The notes beneath the pieces are model-generated. The model was not told the DNA's origin and made no database searches. It saw nothing but the letters and a program-made list of their open reading frames with translations. The position numbers and the translations under genes were made by a program. Shown here in pieces: positions 29,656 through 44,789 of a stretch of 64,000 nucleotides of DNA (position 1 is its first letter; each line of letters begins with the position of its first letter). The DNA is from Periplaneta americana (lineage: Eukaryota > Arthropoda > Insecta > Blattodea > Blattidae): NCBI RefSeq assembly GCF_040183065.1, contig NW_027185501.1, forward strand, positions 832,001-896,000, in the 5' to 3' direction.

Positions 29656-32600
29656 CCAATAACCATACTAGGATTAGTTCGCATTTTCCATGTATCTGTA
29701 TAGGATTATTTCGCATTTCCCATGTATCTGTACTAGGATTAGTTCGCATTTCCCATGTATCTGTACTAGGATTAGTTCGCATTTCCCATGTATCTGTACT
29801 GGGATTAGTTCGCATTTCCCATGTATCTGTACTTGGATTAGTTCGCATTTCCCATGTATCTGTACTAGGATTAGTTCTCTTTTTTCCATGTATCTGTACT
29901 AGGATTAGTTCGCATTTCCCATGTATATGTACTAGGATTAGTTGGCACTTTCCATATATCTGTACTTGGATTAGCTCGCTTTTTTCATGTATCGGTACTA
30001 GGAATAGTTCGCATTTTTCATGTAAATTATTCAAACTATGATTATTTCACTTTTTCCTTGTATCCGTACTAGGATTAGCTCGCTTTTTTCGTGTATCGGT
30101 ACTAGGATTGGTTCTCTTTTTTCCATGTATCCGTACTAGGATTAGCTCGCTTTTTTCATGTATCGGTACTAGGATTAGTTCTCTTTTTTCCATGTATCCG
30201 TACTAGGATTAGCTCGCTATTTTCATGTATCGGTACTAGGATTAGTTCTCTTTTTTCAATGTATCCGTACTAGGATTATCTCGCTTTTTTCATGTGCCGG
30301 TACTAGAATTAGTTCTCTTTTTTCCATGTATCCGTACTAGGATTAGCTCGCTTTTTTCATTTATCGGTACTAGGATTAGTTCTCTTTTTTCCATGTTTCC
30401 GCACTAGGATTAGCTCGCTTTTTTCGTGTATCGGTACTAGGATTAGTTCCCTTTTTTCCATGTATCCATAATAGGATTAGTTCTCATTTCCCATGTATCT
30501 GTACTAGGATTAGTTGGCATTTCCCATGTATCCATACTAGGATTAGTTCGCATTTTCCATGTATCTGTACTAGAATTAGTTCGCATTTCCCATGTATCTG
30601 TACTAGGATTAGTTCCCTTTTTTGCATGTATCCGTACTGGGAATTGTTCGCATTTCCCATGTATCTGTACTAGGATTAGTTCCCTTTTTTGCATGTATCC
30701 GTACTGGGAATTGTTCGCATTTCCCATGTATCTGTACTAGGATTAGTTCGCATTTCCCATGTATCTGTACTAGGATTAGTTCGCATTTCCCATGTAACTG
30801 TACTAGGATTAGTTCGCATTTTCCATGTATCTGTACTGGGATTATTTCGCATTTCCCATGTATCTGTACTAGGATTAGTTCTCTTTTTCCCATGTATCTG
30901 TACTAGGAATATTTAGCATTTTCCAAGTATCTGTATTAAGAGTAGTTCGCATTTTCCATGTTTCTGTATTAGGATTAGTTCGCATTTTCCATATATCTGT
31001 ACTGGGATTATTTCGCATTTCCCATGTATCTGTACTAGGATTAGTTCCCTTCTTTCCATGTATCCATACTAGGATTAGTTCGCATTTTCCATGTATCTGT
31101 ACTAGGATTAGCTCGCATTTTCAATGTATCTGTACTAGGATTAGTTCGCATTTTCCATGTATCCATAATAGGATTAGTTCGCATTTCCCATGTAACTGTA
31201 CTAGGATTAGTTCGCATTTCCCATGTATCCATACTAGGATTATTTCGCATTTTCCATTTATCTGTATAGGATTAGTTCGCATTTCCCATGTATCTGTACT
31301 AGGAATAGTTCGCATTTCCAATGTATCTGTACTAGGATTAGTTCGCATATCCCATGTATCTGTACTGGGATTAGTTCGCATTTCCCATGTATCTGTACTA
31401 GGATTAGTTCTCTTTTTTCCATGTATCTGCACTTGGATTAGTTCGCATTTCCCATGTATATGTACTAGGATTATTTGGCACTTTCCATATATCTGTACTT
31501 GGATTAGCTCGCTTTTTTCATGTATCGGTACTAGGATTAGTTCGCATTTTTCATGTAAATTATTCAAACTATGATTATTTCACTTTTTCCTTGTATCCGT
31601 ACTAGGATTAGCTCGCTTTTTCATGTATCGGTACTGGGAATAGTTTACTTTTTTCCCTGTATCCGTACTAAGATTAGCTCTCATTTTTCATGTATCGGTA
31701 CTGGGATTAGTTCTCTTTTTTCCATGTATCCGTACTAGAATTAGCTCGCTTTTTTCATGTATCGGTACTAGGATTAGTTCTCTTTTTTCCATGTATCCGT
31801 ACTAGGATTAGCTCCCTTTTTTCGTGTATCGGTACTAGGATTGGATCACTTTTTTCCATGTATCCGTACTAGGATTAGCTCGCTTTTTTCATGTATCGGT
31901 ACTAGGATTAGTTCTCTTTTTTCCATGTATCCGTACTAGGATTATCTCGCATTTTTCATGTATCGGTACTAGGATTAGTTCTCCTTTTTCAATGTATCCG
32001 TACTAGGATTATCTCGCATTTTCCATGTATCTGTACTAGGATTAGTTCGCATTTCCCATGTATCTGTACTGGGATTATTTCGCATTCCGATGTATCTGTA
32101 CTAGGATTAGTTTGCCTTTTCCATGTTTCTGTACTAGGATTAGTTCGCATTTTCCATGTATCTGTACTGGGATTATTTCGCATTTCCCATATATCTGTAC
32201 TAGGATTAGTTCCCTTTTTTCCATGTATCCATACTAGGATTAGTTCGCATTTCCCTTGTATCTGTACTAGGATTATTTCGCATTTCCGATGTATCTGTAC
32301 TAGGATTAGTTTGCCTTTTCCATGTTTCTGTACTAGGATTAGTTCGCATTTTCCATGTATCTGTACTGGGATTATTTCGCATTTCCCATGTATCTGTACT
32401 AGGATTAGTTCCCTTTTTTCCATGTATCCATACTAGGATTAGTTCGCATTTTCCATGTATCTGTACTAGGATTAGTTCGCATTTTCCATGTTTCTGTACT
32501 AGATTTAATTCGCATTTTCCATATATCTATACTGGGATTATTTCGCATTTCCCATGTATCTGTACTAGGATTAGTTCCCTTTTTTCCATGTATCCATACT

Positions 32601-35600
32601 CGGATTAATTCGCATTTTCCATTTATCCATAATAGGATTAGTTCGCATTTCCCATGTGTCTGTACTAGGATTAGTTCGCATTTCCCATGTATCTGTACTA
32701 GGATTAGTTCGCATTTCCCATGTATCCATACTAGTATTAGTTCGCATTTTCCATGTATCTGTACTGGGGTTATTTCGCATTTCCCATGTATCTGTACTAG
32801 GATTAGTTCTCTTTTTCCCATGTATCTGTACTAGGATTATTTCGCATTTTCCATGTATCTGTATTAAGTTTAGTTTGCATTTTCCATGTTTCTGTACAAG
32901 GATTAGTTCGAATTTTCCATATATCTGTACTGGGATTATTTCGCATTTCCCATGTATCTGTACTAGGATTAGTTCCCTTTTTTCCATGTATCCATACTAG
33001 GATTAGTTCGCATTTTCCATGTATCTGTAGTAGGATTAGTTCGCATTTTCAATGTATCTGTACTTGGATTAGTTCGCATTTTCCGTGTATCCATAATAGG
33101 ATTAGTTCGTATTTCCCATGTATCTGTACTAGGATTAGTTCGCATTTCCCATGTATCCATACTAGGATTAGTTCGCATTTACCATGTATCTGTATAGGAT
33201 TAGTTCGCATTTTCAATGTATTTGTACTAGGATTAGTTCGCATTTTCCATGTATCCATAATAGGAATAGTTCGCATTTCCCATGTATCTGTACTAGGATT
33301 ATTTCGCATTTCCCATGTATCTGTACTAGTATTATTTCGCATTTCCCATGTATCTCTACTAAGATAAGTTCGCATTTTCCATGTATCTTTTACTAGGATT
33401 AGTTCGCATTTCCCACGTATCTGTACTAGGATTAGTTCGCATTTTCCATGTATCTGTACTAGGATTAGTTCGCATTTCCCATGTGTCTGTACTAGGATTA
33501 TTTGGCATTTCCGATGTATCTGTACTAGGATTAGTTTGCCTTTTCCATGTTTCTGTACTAGGATTAGTTCGCATTTTCCATGTATCTGTACTGGGATTAT
33601 TTCGCATTTCCCATGTATCTGTACTAGGATTTGTTCCCTTTTTTCCATGTATCCATACTAGGATTAGTTCGCATTTTCCATGTATCTGTACTAGGATTAT
33701 TTCGCATTTTCCATGTTTCTGTACTAGGATTAATTCGCATTTTCCATATTTCTGTACTGGGATTATTTCGCATTTCCCATGTATCTGTACTAGGATTAGT
33801 TCCCTTTCTTCCATGTATCCATACTAGGATTAATTCGCATTTTCCATTTATCCATAATATGATTAGTTCGCATTTCCCATGTGTCTGTACTGGGATTAGT
33901 TCGCATTTCCCATGTTTCTGTACTAGGATTAGTTCGCATTTCCCATGTATCCATACTAGGATTATTTCGCATTTTCCATGTATCTGTACTAGGATTAGTT
34001 CGCATTTCCCATGTATCTGTACTAGGATTAGTTCTCTTTTCTCCATGTATCCGTACTGGGAATAGTTCGCATTTCCCATGTATCTGTACTAGGATTAGTT
34101 CGCATTTCCCATGTATCTGTACTAGGATTAGTTCGCATTTCCCATGTAACTGTACTAGGATTAGTTCGCGTTTTCCATGTATCTGTACTGGGATTATTTC
34201 GCATTTCCCATGTATCTGTACTAGGATTAGTTCTCTTTTTCCCATGTATCTGTACTAGGATTATTTAGCATTTTCCATGGTTCTGTATTAAGATTAGTTC
34301 TCATTTTCCATGTTTCTGTACTAGGATTAGTTCGCATTTTCCATATATCTGTACTGGGATTATTTCGCATTTCCCATGTATCTGTACTAGGATTTGTTCC
34401 CTTTTTTCCATGTATCCATACTAGGATTAGTTCGCATTTTCCATGTATCTGTACTAGGTTTAGTTCGCATTTTCAATGTATCTGTACTAGGATTAGTTCG
34501 CATATTCCATGTATCCATAATAGGATTAGTTCGCATTTCCCAGGTATCTGTACTAGGATTAGTTCGCATTTCCCAATAACCATACTAGGATTAGTTCGCA
34601 TTTTCCATGTGTCTGTATAGGATTAGTTCGCATTTCCCATGTATCTGTACTAGGATTAGTTCGCATTTCCCATGTATCTGTACTAGGATTAGTTCGCATT
34701 TCCCATGTATCTGTACTGGGATTAGTTCGCATTTCCCATGTATCTGTACTGGGATTATTTCGCATTTCCCATGTATCTGTACTAGGATTAGTTCTCTTTT
34801 TTCCATGTATCTCTACTAGGATTAGTTCGCATTTCCCAGGTATATGTACTAGAATTAGTTGGCACTTTCCATATATCTGTACTTGGATTAGCTCGCTTTT
34901 TTCATGTATCGGTACTAGGATTAGTTCGCATTTTTCATGTAAATTATTCAAACTATGATTATTTCACTTTTTCCTTGTATCCGTACTAGGATTATCTCGC
35001 TTTTTTTATGTATCGTTACTGGGATTAGTTTTCTTTTTTCCATGTATCCGTACTAGGATTAGCTCGCTTTTTTCATGTATCGGTACTGGGATTAGTTCTC
35101 TTTTTTCCATGTATCCGTACTAGAATTAGCTCGCTTTTTTCATGTATCAGTACTAGGATTAGTTCTCTTTTTTCCATGTATCCGTACTAGGATTAGCTCG
35201 CTTTTTTCATGTATCGGTACTAGGATTAGTTCTCTTTTTTCCATGTACCCGTACTAGGATTAGCTCGCTTTTTCCATGTATCGGTACTAGGATTAGTTCT
35301 CTTTTTTCCATGTATTCGTGCTAGGATTAGCTCGCTTTTTTCATGTATCGGTACTAGGATCAGTTCTCTTTTTTCCATGTATCCGTACTAGGATTAGCTC
35401 GCTTTTTTCATGTATCGGTACTAGGATTAGTTCTCTTTTTTCCATGTATCCGTACTAGGATTAGCTCGCTTTTTTCATGTATCGGTACTAGGATTAGTTC
35501 TCTTTTTTCAATGTATCCGTACTAGGATTATCTCGCTTTTTTCATGTGTCGGTACTAGGATTAGTTCTCTTTTTTCCATGTATCCGTACTAGGATTAGCT

Positions 35601-38099
35601 CGCTTTTTTCATGTATCGGTACTAGGATTAGTTCTCTTTTTTCCATGTTTCCGCACTAGGATTAGCTCGCTTTTTTCGTGTATCGGTACTAGGATTAGTT
35701 CCTTTTTTTCCATGTATCCATACTAGGATTAATTCGCATTTTCCATTTATCCATAATAGGATTAGTTCGCATTTCCCATGTGTCTGTACTAGGATTAGTT
35801 CGCATTTCCCATTTATCTGTACTTTGATTAGTTCGCATTTCCCATGTATCCATACTAGGATTAGTTCGCATTTTCCATGTATCTGTACTAGGATTAGTTC
35901 GCATTTCCCATGTATCTGTACTAGGATTATTTCTCTTTTTTCCATGTATCCGTACTGGGAATAGTTCGCATTTCCCATGTATCTGTACTAGGATTAGTTC
36001 GCATTTCCCATGTATCTGTACTAGGATTAGTTCGCATTTCCCATGTAACTGTACTAGGATTAGTTCGCATTTTCCATGTATCTGTACTGGGATTATTTCG
36101 CATTTCCCATGTATCTGTACTAGGATTAGTTCTCTTTTTCCCATGTATCTGTACTAGGAATATTTAGCATTTTCCATGTATCTGTATTAAGAGTAGTTCG
36201 CATTTTCCATGTTTCTGTACTAGGATTAGTTCGCATTTTCCATATATCTGCACTGGGATTATTTCGCATTTCCCATGTATCTGCACTAGGATTAGTTCCC
36301 TTTTTTCCATGTATCCATACTAGGATTAGTTCGCATTTTCCATGTATCTGTACTAGGATTAGTTCGCATTTTCAATGTATCTGTACTAGGATGAGTTCGC
36401 ATTTTCCATGTATCCATAATAGGATTAGTTCGCATTTCCCATCTATCTGTACTAGGATTAGTTCGCATTTCCCATGTATCCATACTAGGATTAGTTCGCA
36501 TTTTCCATGTATATGTATAGGATTAGTTCGCATTTCCCATGTATCTGTACTAGGATTAGTTCGCATTTCCCATGTATCTGTACTAGGATTAGTTCGCATA
36601 TCCCATGTATCTGTACTGGGATTAGTTCGCATTTCCCATGTATCTGTACTAGGATTAGTTCTCTTTTTTCCATGTATCTGTACTAGGATTAGTTCGCATA
36701 TCCCATGTATATGTACTAGGATTAGTTGGCACTTTCCATATATCTGTACTTTGATTAGCTCGCTTTTTTCATGTATCGGTACTAGGATTAGTTCGCATTT
36801 TTCATGTAAATTATTCAAACTATGATTATTTCACTTTTTCCTTGTATCCGTACTAGGATTAGCTCGCTTTTTTCATGTATCGGTACTGGGATTAGTTCTC
36901 TTTTTTCCATGTATCCGTACTAGAATTAGCTCGCTTTTTTCATGTATCGGTACTAGGATTAGTTCTCTTTTTTCCATGTATCCGTACTAGGATTAGCTCG
37001 CTTCTTTCGTGTATCGGTACTAGGATTGGATCTCTTTTTTCCATGTATCCGTACTAGGATTAGCTCGCTTTTTTCATGTATCGGTACTAGGATTAGTTCT
37101 CTTTTTTCCATGTATCCGTACTAGGATTAGCTCGCTTTTTTCATGTATCGGTACTAGGATTAGTTCTCTTTTTTCAATGTATCCGTACTAGGATTATCTC
37201 GCATTTTCCATGTATCTGTACTAGGATTAGTTCGCATTTTCCATGTATCTGTACTGGGATTATTTCGCATTCCGATGTAGCTGTACTAGGATTAGTTTGC
37301 CTTTTCCATGTTTCTGTACTAGGATTAGTTCGCATTTACCATGTATCTGTACTGGGATTATTTCGCATTTCCCATGTATCTGTACTAGGATTAGTTCCCT
37401 TTTTTCCATGTATCGATACTAGGAATAGTTCGCATTTCCCTTGTATCTGTACTAGGAATATTTCGCATATCCGATGTATCTGTACTAGGATTAGTTTGCC
37501 TTTTCCATGTTTCTGTACTAGGATTAGTTCGCATTTTCCATGTACCTGTACTGGGATTATTTCGCATTTCCCATGTATCTGTACTAGGATTAGTTCCCTT
37601 TTTTCCATGTATCCATACTAGGATTAGTTCGCATTTTCCATGTATCTGTACTAGGATTAGTTCGCATTTTCCATGTTTCTGTACTATAATTAATTCGCAT
37701 TTTCCATATATCTGTACTGGGATTATTTCGCATTTCCCATGTATCTGTACTAGGATTAGTTCCCTTTTTTCCATGTATCCATAATAGGATTAATTCGCAT
37801 TTTCCATTTATCCATAATAGGATTAGTTCGCATTTCCCATGTGTCTGTACTAGGATTAGTTCGCATTTCCCATGTATCTGTACTAGGATTAGTTCGCATT
37901 TCCCATGTATCCATACTAGTATTAGTTCGCATTTTCCATGTATCTGTACTAGGATTAGTTCGCATTTCCCATGTATCTGTACTAGGATTAGTTCTCTTTT
38001 TTCCATGTATCCGTACTGGGAATAGTTCGCATTTCCCATGTATCTGTACTAGGATTAGTTCGCATTTCCCATGTATCTGTACTAGGATTAGTTCGCATT

Positions 38100-40285
38100 T
38101 CCATGTAACTGTACTAGAATTAGTTCGCATTTTCCATGTATCTGTACTGGGATTATTTCGCATTTCCCATGTATCTGTACTAGGATTAGTTCTCTTTTTC
38201 CCATGTATCTGTACTAGGATTATTTAGCATTTTCCATGGATCAGTATTAAGATTAGTTCGCATTTTCCATGTTTCTGTACTAGGATTAGTTCGCATTTTC
38301 CATATATCTGTGCTGGGATTATTTCGCATTTCCCATGTATCTGTACTAGGATTCGTTCCCTTTTTTCCATGTATCCATACTAGGATTAGTTCTCATTTTC
38401 CATGTATCTGTACTAGGATTAGTTCGCATTTTCAATGTATCTGTACTAGGATTTGTTCGCATTTTCCATGTATCCATAATAGGATTAGTTCGCATTTCCC
38501 ATGTATCTGTACTAGGATTAGTTCGCATTTCCCATGTATCCATACTAGGATTAGTTCGCATTTTCCATGTATCTGTATAGGATTAGTTCGCATTTTCAAT
38601 GTATTTGTACTAGGATTAGTTCGCATTTTCCATGTATCCATAATAGGATTAGTTCGCATTTCCCATGTATCTGTATTAGGATTATTTCGCATTTCCCATG
38701 TATCAGTATTAGGATTACTTCGCATTTCCCATGTATCTGTACTAAGATAAGTTCGCATTTTCCATGGATCTTTTACTAGGATTAGTTCGCATTTCCCACG
38801 TATCTGTACTAGGATTAGTTCGCATTTTTCATGTATCTGTATTAGGATTAGTTCGCATTTCCCATGTATCTGTACTAGGATTATTTTGCATTTTCGATGT
38901 ATCTGTACAAGGATTAGTTTGCCTTTTCCATGTTTCTGTACTAGGATTAGTTCGCATTTTCCATGTATCTGTACTAGGATTAGTTCGCATTTCCCATGTA
39001 TCCTTACTAGGATTAGTTCGCATTTTCCATATATCTGTATAGGTTTAGTTCGCATTTCCCATGTATTTGTACTAAGATAAGTTCGCATTTTCCATGTATC
39101 TTTTACTAGGATTAGTTCGCATTTCCCACGTATCTGTACTAGGATTAGTTCGCATTTTCCATGTAACTGTACTAGGATTGGTTCGCATTTCCCATGTATC
39201 TGTACTAGGATTATTTCGCATTTCCGATGTATCTGAACTAGGATTATTTTGCCTTTTCCATGTTTCTGTACTAGGATTAGTTCGCATTTTCCATGTATCT
39301 GTACTGGGATTATTTCGCATTTCCCATGTATCTGTACTAGGATTAGTTCCCTTTTTTCCATGTATCCATACTAGGATTAGTTCGCATTTTCCATGTATCT
39401 GTACTAGGATTAGTTCGCATTTTCCATGTTTCTGTACTAGGATTAATTCGCATTTTCCATATATCTGTACTGGGATTATTTCGCATTTCCCATGTATCTG
39501 TACTAGGATTAGTTCCCTTTTTTCCATGTATCCATACTAGGATTAATTCGCATTTTCCATTTATCCATAATAGGATTAGTTCACATTTCCCATGTGTCTG
39601 TACTAGGATTAGTTCACATTTCCCATGTATCTGTACTAGGATTAGTTCGCATTTCCCATGTATCCATACTAGGATTAGTTCGCATTTTCCATGTATCTGT
39701 ACTAGGATTAGTTCGCATTTCCCATGTATCTGTACTAGGATTAGTTCTCTTTTCTCCATGTATCCGTACTGGGAATAGTTCGCATTTCCCATGTATCTGT
39801 ACTAGGATTAGTTCGCATTTCCCATGTATCTGTACTAGGATTAGTTCGCATTTCCCATGTAACTGTACTAGGATTAGTTCGCATTTTCCATGTATCTGTA
39901 CTGGGATTATTTCGCATTTCCCATGTATCTGTACTAGGATTTGTTCTCTTTTTCCCATGTATCTGTACTAGGATTATTTAGCATTTTCCGTGGTTCTGTA
40001 TTAAGATTAGTTCGCATTTTCCATGGTTCTGTACTAGGATTAGTTCGCATTTTCCATATATCTGTACTGGGATTATTTCGCATTTCCCATGTATCTGTAC
40101 TAGGATTAGTTCCCTTTTTTCCATGTATCCATACTAGGATTAGTTCGCATTTTCCATGTATCTGTACTAGGATTAGTTCGCATTTTCAATGTATCTGTAC
40201 TAGGATTAGTTCGCATTTTCCATGTATCCATAATAGGATTAGTTCGCATTTCCCATGTATCTGTACTAGGATTAGTTCGCATTTC
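38100..40285. repeat. Array segment duplicated 10,630 bp away (copy 2)
   Basis: Second copy of the 27,470-29,655 segment. It lacks one C in a CCC run near 38,101 and otherwise stays in register. Its flanks differ: to the right it continues into a segment resembling 36.4-38.0 kb, so the array is a mosaic of copied blocks. Confidence 0.85.
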
Positions 40286-42660
40286 CCATGTATCCATACT
40301 AGGATTAGTTCGCATTTTCCATGTATCTGTATAGGATTAGTTCGCATTTCCCATGTATCTGTACTAGGATTAGTTCGCATTTCCCATGTATCTGTACTAG
40401 GATTAGTTCGCATATCCCATGTATCTGTACTGGGATTAGTTCGCATTTCCCATGTATCTGTACTAGGATTAGTTCTCTTTTTTCCATGTATCTGTACTAG
40501 GATTAGTTCGCATATCCCATGTATATGTACTAGGATTAGTTGGCACTTTCCATATATCTGTACTTGGATTAGCTCGCTTTTTTCATGTATCGGTACTAGG
40601 ATTAGTTCGCATTTTTCATGTAAATTATTCAAACTATGATTATTTCACTTTTTCCTTGTATCCGTACTAGGATTAGCTCGCTTTTTTCATGTATCGGTAC
40701 TGGGAATAGTTTTCTTTTTTCCCTGTATCCTTACTAGGATTAGCTCTCATTTTTCATGTATCGGTACTGGGATTAGTTCTCTTTTTTCCATGTATCCGTA
40801 CTAGAATTAGCTCGCTTTTTTCATGTATCGGTACTAGGATTAGTTCTCTTTTTTCCATGTATCCGTACTAGGATTAGCTCGCTTCTTTCGTGTATCGGTA
40901 CTAGGATTGGATCTCTTTTTTCCATGTATCCGTACTAGGATTAGCTCGCTTTTTTCATGTATCGGTACTAGGATTAGTTCTCTTTTTTCCATGTATCCGT
41001 ACTAGGATTAGCTCGCTTTTTTCATGTATCGGTACTAGGATTAGTTCTCTTTTTTCAATGTATCCGTACTAGGATTATCTCGCATTTTCCATGTATCTGT
41101 ACTAGGATTAGTTCGCATTTTCCATGTATCTGTACTGGGATTATTTCGCATTCCGATGTAGCTGTACTAGGATTAGTTTGCCTATTCCATGTTTCTGTAC
41201 TAGGATTAGTTCGCATTTACCATGTATCTGTACTGGGATTATTTCGCATTTCCCATGTATCTGTACTAGGATTAGTTCCCTTTTTTCCATGTATCGATAC
41301 TAGGAATAGTTCGCATTTCCCTTGTATCTGTACTAGGAATATTTCGCATATCCGATGTATCTGTACTAGGATTAGTTTGCCTTTTCCATGTTTCTGTACT
41401 AGGATTAGTTCGCATTTTCCATGTATCTGTACTGGGATTATTTCGCATTTCCCATGTATCTGTACTAGGATTAGTTCCCTTTTTTCCATGTATCCATACT
41501 AGGATTAGTTCGCATTTTCCATGTATCTGTACTAGGATTAGTTCGCATTTTCCATGTTTCTGTACTATAATTAATTCGCATTTTCCATATATCTGTACTG
41601 GGATTATTTCGCATTTCCCATGTATCTGTACTAGGATTAGTTCCCTTTTTTCCATGTATCCATACTAGGATTAATTCGCATTTTCCATTTATCCATAATA
41701 GGATTAGTTCGCATTTCCCATGTGTCTGTACTAGGATTAGTTCTCATTTCCCATGTATCTGTACTAGGATTAGTTCGCATTTCCCATGTATCCATACTAG
41801 TATTAGTTCGCATTTTCCATGTATCTGTACTAGGATTAGTTCGCATTTCCCATGTATCTGTACTAGGATTAGTTCTCTTTTTTCCATGTATCCGTACTGG
41901 GAATTGTTCGCATTTCCCATGTATCTGTACTAGGATTAGTTCGCATTTCCCATGTATCTGTACTAGGATTAGTTCGCATTTCCCATGTAACTGTACTAGG
42001 ATTAGTTCGCATTTTCCATGTATCTGTACTGGGATTATTTCGCATTTCCCATGTATCTGTACTAGGATTATTTCTCTTTTTCCCATGAATCTGTACTATT
42101 AATATTTAGCATTTTCCATGTATCTGTATTAAGATTAGTTCGCATTTTCCATGTTTCTGTACTAGGATTAGTTCGCATTTTCCATATATCTGTACTGGGA
42201 TTATTTCGCATTTCCCATGTATCTGTACTAGGATTAGTTCCCTTTTTTCCATGTATCCATACTAGGATTAGTTCGCAATTTCCATGTATCTGTACTGGGA
42301 TTAGTTCGCATTTTCAATGTATCTGTACTAGGATTAGTTCGCATTTTCCATGTATCCATAATAGGATTAGTTCGCATTTCCCATGAATCTGTACTAGGAT
42401 TAGTTCGCATTACCCATGTATCCATACTAGGATTAGTTCGCATTTTCCATGTATCTGTATAGGATTAGTTCGCATTTCCCATGTATCTGTACTAGGATTA
42501 GTTCGCATTTCCCATGTATCTGTACTAGGATTAGTTCGCATTTCCCATGTATCTGTACTGGGATTAGTTCGCATTTCCCATGTATCTGTACTGGGATTAG
42601 TTCGCATTTCCCATGTATCTGTACTAGGATTAGTTCTCTTTTTTCCATGTATCTGTACTA
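40100..42660. repeat. Array segment duplicated about 4.7 kb away (copy 1)
   Basis: Colinear with about 44,790-47,380. The offset is 4,686 on the left and 4,718 from the junction sequence on (40622 and 45340), a one-monomer difference near 45,145. It also matches about 36.8-38.0 kb, with the offset changing from 3,814 at the junction to 3,881 beyond it. That change equals one extra 67-bp class B dimer. Confidence 0.82.
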
Positions 42661-44789
42661 GGATTAGTTCGCATTTCCCATGTATCTGTACTGGGATTAG
42701 TTCGCATTTCCCATGTATCTGTACTAGGATTAGTTCTCTTTTTCCCATGTATCTGTACTAGGATTATTTAGCATTTTCCATGGTTCTGTATTAAGATTAG
42801 TTCTCATTTTCCATGTTTCTGTACTAGGATTAGTTCGCATTTTCCATATATCTGTACTGGGATTATTTCGCATTTCCCATGTATCTGTACAAGGATTTGT
42901 TCCCTTTTTTCCATGTATCCATACTAGGATTAGTTCGCATGTTCCATGTATCTGTACTAGGATTAGTTCGCATTTTCAATGTATCTGTACTAGGATTAGT
43001 TCGCATTTTCCATGTATCCATAATAGGATTAGTTCGCATTTCCCAGGTATCTGTACTAGGATTAGTTCGCATTTCCCAATTACCATACTAGGATTAGTTC
43101 GCATTTTCCATGTATCTGTATAGGATTAGTTCGCATTTCCCATGTATCTGTACTAGGATTAGTTCGCATTTCCCATGTATCTGTACTAGGATTAGTTCGC
43201 ATTTCCCATGTATCTGTACTGGGATTAGTTCGCATTTCCCATGTATCTGTACTGGGATTAGTTCGCATTTCCCATGTATCTGTACTAGGATTAGTTCTCT
43301 TTTTTCCATGTATGTCTACTAGGATTAGTTCGCATTTCCCATGTATATGTACTAGGATTAGTTGGCACTTTCCATATATCTGTACTTGGATTAGCTCGCT
43401 TTTTTCATGTATCGGTACTAGGATTAGTTCGCATTTTTCATGTAAATTATTCAAACTATGATTATTTCACTTTTTCCTTGTATCCGTACTAGGATTAGCT
43501 CGCTTTTTTATGTATCGGTACTGGGATTAGTTTTCTTTTTTCCATGTATCCGTACTAGGATTAGCTCGCTTTTTTCATGTATCGGTACTGGGATTAGTTC
43601 TCTTTTTTCCATGTATCCGTACTAGAATTAGCTCGCTTTTTTCATGTATCAGTACTAGGATTAGTTCTCTTTTTTCCATGTATCCGTACTAGGATTAGCT
43701 CGCTTTTTTCATGTATCGGTACTAGGATTAGTTCTCTTTTTTCCATGTATTCGTGCTAGGATTAGCTCGCTTTTTTCATGTATCGGTACTAGGATCAGTT
43801 CTCTTTTTTCCATGTATCCGTACTAGGATTAGCTCGCTTATTTCGTGTATCGGTACTAGGATTGTTTCTCTTTTTTCCATGTATCCGTACTAGGATTAGC
43901 TCGCTTTTTTCATGTATCGGTACTAGGATTAGTTCTCTTTTTTCCATGTATCCGTACTAGGATTAGCTCGCTTTTTTCATGTATCGGTACTAGGATTAGT
44001 TCTCTTTTTTCAATGTATCCGTACTAGGATTATCTCGCTTTTTTCATGTGTCGGTACTAGGATTAGTTCTCTTTTTTCCATGTATCCGTACTAGGATTAG
44101 CTCGCTTTTTTCATGTATCGGTACTAGGATTAGTTCTCTTTTTTCCATGTTTCCGCACTAGGATTAGCTCGCTTTTTTCGTGTATCGGTACTAGGATTAG
44201 TTCCTTTTTTTCCATGTATCCATACTAGGATTAATTCGCATTTTCCATTTATCCATAATAGGATTAGTTCGCATTTCCATGTGTCTGTACTAGGATTAGT
44301 TCGCATTTCCCATGTATCTGTACTTTGATTAGTTCGCATTTCCCATGTATCCATACTAGGATTAGTTCGCATTTTCCATGTATCTGTACTAGGATTAGTT
44401 CGCATTTCCCATGTATCTGTACTAGATTATTTCTCTTTTTTCCATGTATCCGTACTGGGAATAGTTCGCATTTCCCATGTATCTGTACTAGGATTAGTTC
44501 GCATTTCCCATGTATCTGTACTAGGATTAGTTCGCATTTCCCATGTAACTGTACTAGGATTAGTTCGCATTTTCCATGTATCTGTACTGGGATTATTTCG
44601 CATTTCCCATGTATCTGTACTAGGATTAGTTCTCTTTTTCCCATGTATCTGTACTAGGAATATTTAGCATTTGCCATGGATCTGTATTAAGAGTAGTTCG
44701 CATTTTCCATGTTTCTGTACTAGGATTAGTTCGCATTTTCCATATATCTGCACTGGGATTATTTCGCATTTCCCATGTATCTGCACTAG

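Noticed and set aside
38432..39361. 309-codon minus-strand ORF (and similar ones at 1767-2657 and 5880-6770)
   Set aside because: They are 11-residue repeats produced by the 33-bp satellite monomer. Equally long frames exist on the other strand, with no unique exon, signal or start context.
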